Made by a program: the position numbers and the translations under genes. From Lachnospiraceae bacterium (GTDB lineage Bacteria > Bacillota > Clostridia > Lachnospirales > Lachnospiraceae), in assembly GCA_017543445.1 (NCBI GenBank), contig JAFYGB010000045.1, positions 1 to 64,000 of the forward strand: a stretch of 64,000 nt of DNA. Direction: 5' to 3'. Positions 58,875-64,000 of the stretch are shown piece by piece. Within the stretch, counting starts at the first letter, position 1, and each line of letters begins with the position of its first letter. The notes below the pieces were generated by a model, which saw only the letters and a program-made list of their open reading frames with translations, was not told the DNA's origin and made no database searches.

Positions 58875-61800
58875 ATGAGTGTAAAAAGAGTTTATGCCGA
58901 GAAAAAAACACCTTTTGCCGTTGCGGCGAAAGAATTGCAGGAGGAGATCGGAAGCTACCTGGATATCGCCGGTGTCACAGGCGTTCGGGTCCTGATCTGT
59001 TATGACATTGAGAATCTTTCGGATGCAGTGTATAAGAAAGCACTGACCACTGTTTTCTCCGAACCGCCGGTCGACACATATTATGAGGAGAGTTTCCCTC
59101 ATAACGACGATGACCGCATTTTCACGGTACAGTCCCTTCCGGGACAGTTTGATCAGCGTGCCGACTCAGCTGAGCAGTGCGTAAAACTTCTGAAGGAGGA
59201 TGAGGAACCGATCATCCGTTCGGCGACTACCTACGTGATCTCAGGAAAAATCACAGATGAAGAATTCGATAAGATCAAACACCATTGCATTAACCCGGTG
59301 GACTCCAAAGAGATCCCGCTGGATATTCCTCAAACTCTTATTACTAAGTTCGACGATCCTGCAGATGTCATCATTTTCGACGGCTTCTGCTCCATGAACG
59401 ACACCGATCTGAATAAACTTTATGCGTACTTAGGCCTTGCGATGACCTTTAAGGATTTCAAACATATCCAAAACTACTTTGCAAATGAAGAGAAGCGCGA
59501 TCCTTCCATGACGGAGATCCGCGTTCTGGATACGTACTGGTCGGACCACTGCCGCCATACGACATTCAATACCGAACTTAAGAACGTTACCTTCCTGGAC
59601 GGCGATTACAAGAAGCCGATGCAGGAGACTTACGAGCGTTATGTGAAGGATCATAAGGAGATCTTCGCAGGACGCAACGATAAGTTCGTCTGCCTGATGG
59701 ATCTGGCCCTTATGGCGATGCGTCGTCTGAAGAAAGAGGGTAAGCTCGAAGATCAGGAAGAGAGCGACGAGATCAATGCATGCTCCATCGTAGTTCCGGT
59801 CACCATCGACGGAAAGACCGAAGAGTGGCTGGTCAACTTTAAAAACGAAACACACAACCATCCGACCGAGATCGAGCCTTTCGGTGGCGCTGCGACTTGC
59901 TTAGGCGGCGCGATCCGTGACCCGCTGTCGGGACGTACGTATGTATATCAGGCAATGCGTATCACCGGTGCGGCAGATCCTACAAAGCCGCTGGATCAGA
60001 CACTGAAGGGTAAGCTTCCTCAGAAGAAACTGGTTCGTGGCGCTGCGCATGGCTACAGCTCTTATGGTAACCAGATCGGTCTGGCTACCGGCTATGTAAA
60101 AGAGATCTATCACCCGAACTATGTTGCAAAGCGTATGGAGATCGGCGCCGTTATGGGTGCTGCTCCCAGAAGCGCTGTTGTTCGTCTGACCTCCGATCCG
60201 GGCGATATCATCGTCCTCCTGGGCGGACGTACCGGACGTGACGGCTGCGGCGGTGCGACCGGTTCTTCGAAGGCACATAATGAGGCTTCCATCGACACCT
60301 GTGGTGCAGAGGTCCAGAAGGGTAATGCGCCCACGGAGCGTAAATTACAGAGATTGTTCCGTCGCCCGGAAGTCAGCCACTTGATCAAAAAGTGTAACGA
60401 CTTTGGCGCCGGCGGTGTTTCCGTTGCCATCGGCGAGCTGGCCGACGGCCTTATGATCAACCTGGACCGCGTTCCGAAGAAATACGCAGGTCTGGACGGC
60501 ACCGAGATCGCCATCTCCGAATCCCAGGAGCGTATGGCTGTCGTTGTAGACCCGAAGGATCTGGATGCTTTCCTTGCTTACGCGGCAGAAGAAAACCTGG
60601 AGGCTACGACCGTTGCTACCGTAACGAAGGAGCCTCGCCTTGTGATGCAGTGGAGAGGTAAGACCATCGTTGACCTGTCCCGTGCATTTCTGGATACGAA
60701 CGGCGCACATCAGGAAGCAGACGTAGTTGTTTCCGTGCCTTCCGCTAAGGATACCTACTCCACTGATGTTCCTGTAACAGATGTAGAAGAGAAGTGGTCC
60801 TCCATGCTTTCCGATCTCAACGTATGCTCGCAGAAGGGCCTGGTTGAGATGTTCGACGGTTCCATCGGCGCAGGCAGCGTATTCATGCCTTACGGCGGCA
60901 AATATCAGCTGACCGAGACCCAGGCTATGGTCGCAAAACTTCCCGTTCTTCAGGGTAAGACCGACACCGTGACCATGATGGCTTACGGTTTCGATCCGTA
61001 CCTTTCTTCTTGGAGCCCGTATCACGGTGCGATCTACGCGGTCGTAGACTCCATCGCAAAGATCGTAGCAAACGGCGGTGACTACTCTAAGATCCGTATG
61101 ACCTATCAGGAATACTTCCGTCGTATGACCGAAGATCCGAAGGGGTGGGGCGAGCCTTTCTCCGCACTGCTTGGCGCTTATGATGCACAGCTCGGTTTCG
61201 GCCTGCCGTCCATCGGTGGTAAAGACTCCATGTCCGGTACCTTCAACGACATTTCGGTACCTCCAACACTGGTTTCGTTCGCGGTCGACGTAGCGTCCGA
61301 TAAGACGATCATTTCCCCTGAATTCAAGAAACCCGGTCACAAACTGGTTGTGGTCCATATCCATAAAAACGAATACGATCTTCCGGATTACGAGCAGATC
61401 AAGGCGACCTACGCGGCTGTATTCAAAGCAATCCAGAACAAGGCTTTCGTTTCTGCATACGCGCTCGGAGCGAATGGTTATGCAGAGGCAGTCAGCAAGA
61501 TGGGCTTCGGTAATAAGCTCGGTGCAGAGTTGTTCGCACGCGTGATCCCGAAGAACCGCCTGTTTGCTCCGGCATACGGCGATCTGATCCTGGAAGCAGC
61601 GGATGATCTTTCTTACGCAACCTATTTGGATAACTGCGATTACGAAGTAGTTGGTGAAGTTATCGAGAAGCAGGATTTCATCTATGGTGACAGCTGCATT
61701 CCGATGGCGCAGGCTCTCGAATGCTGGAAGAAGCCTCTGGAGAAGGTATTCTCGACACGTACCGCTAAGGTTTCCAACGAGGTCGCATCCGATCTGTATA

Positions 61801-62636
61801 AGGCACCTTCGATCTACGTATGCAAGAATAAGGTAGCTAAGCCTACCGTATTCATTCCGGCATTCCCCGGAACGAACTGCGAGTACGACAGTATGAAGGC
61901 CTTCGAACGCGCCGGCGCGAATGTCAACATCAAAGTACTTCGTAACCTGACTGCAGAAGATATCCGTGATTCGGTCGATGTTTACGAGAAGGCGATCAAG
62001 GAAGCGCAGATCGTTATGTTCCCCGGCGGTTTCTCCGCAGGTGACGAGCCGGAAGGTTCCGCGAAGTTCTTCGCGACTGCGTTCCGTAACGAGAAACTGA
62101 AGGAAGCGATCCTGGATCTGATCAACAACCGCGATGGCCTGATGCTCGGTATCTGCAACGGCTTCCAGGCACTCATTAAGCTCGGCCTGGTACCGTACGG
62201 CACCATCGCTGCACAGAAGGAAGACTCGCCGACATTGACCTACAACACCATCGGCCGTCATATTTCCAAGATGGTCTACACAAAGGTCGTTTCCAATAAG
62301 TCCCCTTGGCTGGCGAAGGCTACGCTTGGCGGTGTATACTGCAACCCTGCATCCCATGGTGAGGGCCGCTTCGTAGCGAACGAAGAGTGGATCCGCAAGC
62401 TGTTCGAGAACGGACAGGTAGCGACCCAGTACACCGATCCCGAGGGCAATGCTTCCACGGATGAAGAGTGGAATGTCAACGGTTCTTATGCTTGCATCGA
62501 AGGTATCACCAGTGCCGACGGACGCATCCTCGGTAAGATGGCGCACTCCGAGCGCCGCGGGGATTCGGTAGCTATCAATATCTACGGAGATCAAGACATG
62601 AAGATCTTCGAGTCCGGCGTTGAATACTTCCGTTAA
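58875..62636 (+). CDS. purL: Phosphoribosylformylglycinamidine synthase, single-chain
   Basis: 1253 residues, the one-chain form fusing PurS-like, PurL and PurQ parts. It converts FGAR to FGAM with glutamine and ATP in purine synthesis. Synthetase motifs include DTYWSDHCRHTTFNTEL, ETHNHPTEIEPFGGAATCLGGAIRDPLSGR and GGRTGRDGCGGATGSSKAH. The C-terminal glutaminase (about 990-1250) has FPGTNCEYD, the nucleophile Cys in LGICNGFQAL and the HGEGRF histidine. ATG 58875 was chosen, with GGAGG six bases upstream. Like pnp, codon choice is biased toward high expression. Confidence 0.96.
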   Translation: MSVKRVYAEKKTPFAVAAKELQEEIGSYLDIAGVTGVRVLICYDIENLSDAVYKKALTTVFSEPPVDTYYEESFPHNDDDRIFTVQSLPGQFDQRADSAEQCVKLLKEDEEPIIRSATTYVISGKITDEEFDKIKHHCINPVDSKEIPLDIPQTLITKFDDPADVIIFDGFCSMNDTDLNKLYAYLGLAMTFKDFKHIQNYFANEEKRDPSMTEIRVLDTYWSDHCRHTTFNTELKNVTFLDGDYKKPMQETYERYVKDHKEIFAGRNDKFVCLMDLALMAMRRLKKEGKLEDQEESDEINACSIVVPVTIDGKTEEWLVNFKNETHNHPTEIEPFGGAATCLGGAIRDPLSGRTYVYQAMRITGAADPTKPLDQTLKGKLPQKKLVRGAAHGYSSYGNQIGLATGYVKEIYHPNYVAKRMEIGAVMGAAPRSAVVRLTSDPGDIIVLLGGRTGRDGCGGATGSSKAHNEASIDTCGAEVQKGNAPTERKLQRLFRRPEVSHLIKKCNDFGAGGVSVAIGELADGLMINLDRVPKKYAGLDGTEIAISESQERMAVVVDPKDLDAFLAYAAEENLEATTVATVTKEPRLVMQWRGKTIVDLSRAFLDTNGAHQEADVVVSVPSAKDTYSTDVPVTDVEEKWSSMLSDLNVCSQKGLVEMFDGSIGAGSVFMPYGGKYQLTETQAMVAKLPVLQGKTDTVTMMAYGFDPYLSSWSPYHGAIYAVVDSIAKIVANGGDYSKIRMTYQEYFRRMTEDPKGWGEPFSALLGAYDAQLGFGLPSIGGKDSMSGTFNDISVPPTLVSFAVDVASDKTIISPEFKKPGHKLVVVHIHKNEYDLPDYEQIKATYAAVFKAIQNKAFVSAYALGANGYAEAVSKMGFGNKLGAELFARVIPKNRLFAPAYGDLILEAADDLSYATYLDNCDYEVVGEVIEKQDFIYGDSCIPMAQALECWKKPLEKVFSTRTAKVSNEVASDLYKAPSIYVCKNKVAKPTVFIPAFPGTNCEYDSMKAFERAGANVNIKVLRNLTAEDIRDSVDVYEKAIKEAQIVMFPGGFSAGDEPEGSAKFFATAFRNEKLKEAILDLINNRDGLMLGICNGFQALIKLGLVPYGTIAAQKEDSPTLTYNTIGRHISKMVYTKVVSNKSPWLAKATLGGVYCNPASHGEGRFVANEEWIRKLFENGQVATQYTDPEGNASTDEEWNVNGSYACIEGITSADGRILGKMAHSERRGDSVAINIYGDQDMKIFESGVEYFR

Positions 62637-62670
62637 TGGAATGTTTCTTGCGGAGTTTTGAGGATTTATC

Positions 62671-63390
62671 ATGACACATTTACGTAAACTGATCGAGCGG
62701 TTTATGCCGATCTATGCGACATTACCGCTGATCTGTTGCTTTTTATTCAATTCCCTCGTGTATTTTGGGACACGCCTGCTCACGGGAGGGCGTCACCATT
62801 ACGATATGACGATGAAAATCGACACGAACACTCCGTATTGGCAGTGGACGGTGCTCATCTATTTCGGTGCATTTGCCTTCTGGATCGTGAATTACATCCT
62901 GATCGGAAGCATTAGCCGTGAGCATTGTTATCGCTTTTGCGTGGCGGACATGCTGTCCCGTGTCGTATGTGCCATCTTTTTTATCGTGATACCGACCACG
63001 AATGTACGTCCGGAAGTCATTGGCGACGGCTTCATACCGTTCTGCATGCGCTTCCTGTATAATGTGGATGACGCGGATAATCTGTTCCCGTCTATTCACT
63101 GTCTGGTCAGCTGGTTCTGTTATATAGGTATCCGGGGACAGAAAAAGATCCCGAAGTATTATCAGTGGTTATCGCTCTTTGCTGCACTTGCCGTTTTCCT
63201 TTCTACGATGACGACGAAGCAGCATGTATTCTTAGATGTCATCGGTGGCTTTTTGATCGCCGAGATTTTGTACCGGATCTCGCAACGAGTATCCTGGTGG
63301 AAACAATATGCTAAAGTTGCCGACCGTGTGACGGAATTCGTATTTCGTTGCAAGGTAGTGGGGGATGGAAGTGAAAGCAAAGATATTTAA
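62671..63390 (+). CDS. PAP2-superfamily membrane phosphatase
   Basis: 239 residues with about six membrane helices. The PAP2 motifs are FPSIHCLVSW (motif 2, His) and STMTTKQHVFLDVIGGF (motif 3, with the HxxxD catalytic pair); motif 1 (KxxxxxxRP) is not obvious, though NVRPEVIGDGF may contain its end. It probably dephosphorylates phosphatidic acid or an isoprenoid/inositol lipid phosphate. GAGGA lies a few bases before the ATG. The next gene overlaps its last 26 bases. Confidence 0.82.
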   Translation: MTHLRKLIERFMPIYATLPLICCFLFNSLVYFGTRLLTGGRHHYDMTMKIDTNTPYWQWTVLIYFGAFAFWIVNYILIGSISREHCYRFCVADMLSRVVCAIFFIVIPTTNVRPEVIGDGFIPFCMRFLYNVDDADNLFPSIHCLVSWFCYIGIRGQKKIPKYYQWLSLFAALAVFLSTMTTKQHVFLDVIGGFLIAEILYRISQRVSWWKQYAKVADRVTEFVFRCKVVGDGSESKDI

Positions 63391-64000
63391 AATCCTCTTC
63401 TTTGTAGTGATCTTCGTGGTCACTATGTATAGTGTGCTGAAGGGGAAAGATCTTAATTCCATATGGGAAGCCATCCTTGGTGTTCGAAAACGCTGGCTTT
63501 TTCTGGCGCTTTTGCTGACGGTGCTGTTTGTCTGCAGCGAGTCCGTCATCATTTCCTACATGTTGCGGGTACTTAAATCACCTGTAAAACTCTGGAAATG
63601 TATATTGGTATCGTGGATCGGTTTTTTCTACTGTTACATTACCCCTTCCGCGACCGGCGGCCAGCCCATGCAGATGTACTACCTGAAGCGTGAAAACGTA
63701 GAATATGGTGTCAGTATGCCTGTTATCATGGTCGTTACGATCACCTATAAGCTGATCTTGGTATTGATCGGTATCCCGCTGGTCATCTGGGGACGCCCTT
63801 ATGTGCAGGAACATGTCGGTTCGGCTGCATTCTGGCTGTATCTCGGCGTGTTGCTGAACATCATCTGCGTCGGCTTTATGCTTCTGCTTTTGTTTCGGAT
63901 CAACTGGGCAGGTAAGATCCTGTACCTCGGACTTCGACTGTTAAAGAAGATCCATCTGATCCGTAATTACGAGGCGGCAGAAGCAAAACTGGTCGGCTTC
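63365..64000 (+). CDS. LPG synthase TM-region / flippase-like membrane protein, truncated at the window edge
   Basis: At least 212 residues, running off the right edge with no stop. Hydrophobic helices begin at residue 8. The block YITPSATGGQPMQMYYLKRENV is the signature of the lysylphosphatidylglycerol-synthase transmembrane region/UPF0104 family, which includes MprF flippase domains and glycolipid-associated proteins. No aminoacyltransferase domain is seen in the available part. The start is uncertain: ATG 63365 overlaps the PAP2 gene, and GTG 63371 has a GGGGG site six bases upstream. The overlap indicates co-translation with the lipid phosphatase, suggesting a shared lipid pathway. Confidence 0.75.
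   Translation, partial: MEVKAKIFKILFFVVIFVVTMYSVLKGKDLNSIWEAILGVRKRWLFLALLLTVLFVCSESVIISYMLRVLKSPVKLWKCILVSWIGFFYCYITPSATGGQPMQMYYLKRENVEYGVSMPVIMVVTITYKLILVLIGIPLVIWGRPYVQEHVGSAAFWLYLGVLLNIICVGFMLLLLFRINWAGKILYLGLRLLKKIHLIRNYEAAEAKLVGF

Noticed and set aside
60345-62672. Open frame of 775 codons on the minus strand opposite purL
   Set aside because: purL on the plus strand has all catalytic motifs. The antisense frame is a shadow of its biased codon use, with no start signal or recognisable domain.

Overview
The window is a gene-dense stretch of a Clostridia chromosome, most likely Lachnospiraceae. The evidence is mixed. Base composition is moderate and most start codons follow strong AGGAGG-type ribosome-binding sites. 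Sigma-A-type promoters mostly have a 17-nt spacer. Family content also fits: ScpAB, a DUF368 transporter, a one-chain PurL of about 1250 residues, a MetH lacking its reactivation domain, a DUF4867 protein, CotH, and a GH3 with reversed domain order of the kind reported from Butyrivibrio and Ruminococcus. I cannot fix the genus. No rRNA, tRNA, CRISPR array, prophage or transposase gene is visible.

Layout. 1-2.9 kb: end of a metallophosphoesterase, scpA-scpB, then a convergent DUF368 (PopT-type) lipid-carrier transporter. 3-5.3 kb: LTA-synthase-like sulfatase. 5.4-10.5 kb: a sugar locus of LacI regulator, GH130 phosphorylase and circularly permuted GH3, probably intracellular breakdown of beta-linked manno/gluco-oligosaccharides. 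10.5-13.3 kb: rpsO-pnp with a long structured pnp leader. 13.3-18.8 kb: CotH lipoprotein, RidA, an unknown lipoprotein and an O-acetylhomoserine sulfhydrylase. 18.8-19.18 kb: a gene-free island with a two-tier palindrome and a REP-like motif. 19.2-23.9 kb: a giant DUF4011-helicase-nuclease-DUF3320 protein. 24-29.3 kb: DUF4867, two tiny membrane proteins and a flavin reductase, then HAD phosphatase, TrmH-type methyltransferase, ROK kinase, an unknown exported protein and a methylglyoxal-synthase-like protein with substituted catalytic residues. 29.3-31.4 kb: an AT-rich two-gene island (small secreted protein and a solute-binding-type lipoprotein). 31.4-36.9 kb: heterodimeric ABC exporter on the minus strand, AraC regulator and rhomboid protease. 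36.9-40.1 kb: MetH and its separate reactivation protein on the minus strand. 40.3-44.9 kb: LCP protein, LepA, HemW. 45-48 kb: methyltransferase, Hsp33, unknown membrane protein. 48-52.8 kb: MoxR-DUF58-transglutaminase operon (minus). 53-55.3 kb: EAL phosphodiesterase and tmRNA (minus). 55.4-58.1 kb: GH26-like glycosidase and acyltransferase (minus). 58.2-64 kb: MscL, PurL, PAP2 phosphatase and a truncated LPG-synthase-TM/flippase-like gene.

Most of the window is housekeeping. The parts that stand out are the palindromic/REP island before the giant helicase, the degenerate methylglyoxal synthase paralogue, the AT-rich secreted-protein island, and several compact regulatory arrangements. These include a promoter whose -35 box lies in a terminator arm, a ribosome-binding site locked in a hairpin that can form only on readthrough transcripts, and repeated TGCAC-type inverted repeats around the LacI promoter. 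I do not see a convincing complete new multi-gene system.
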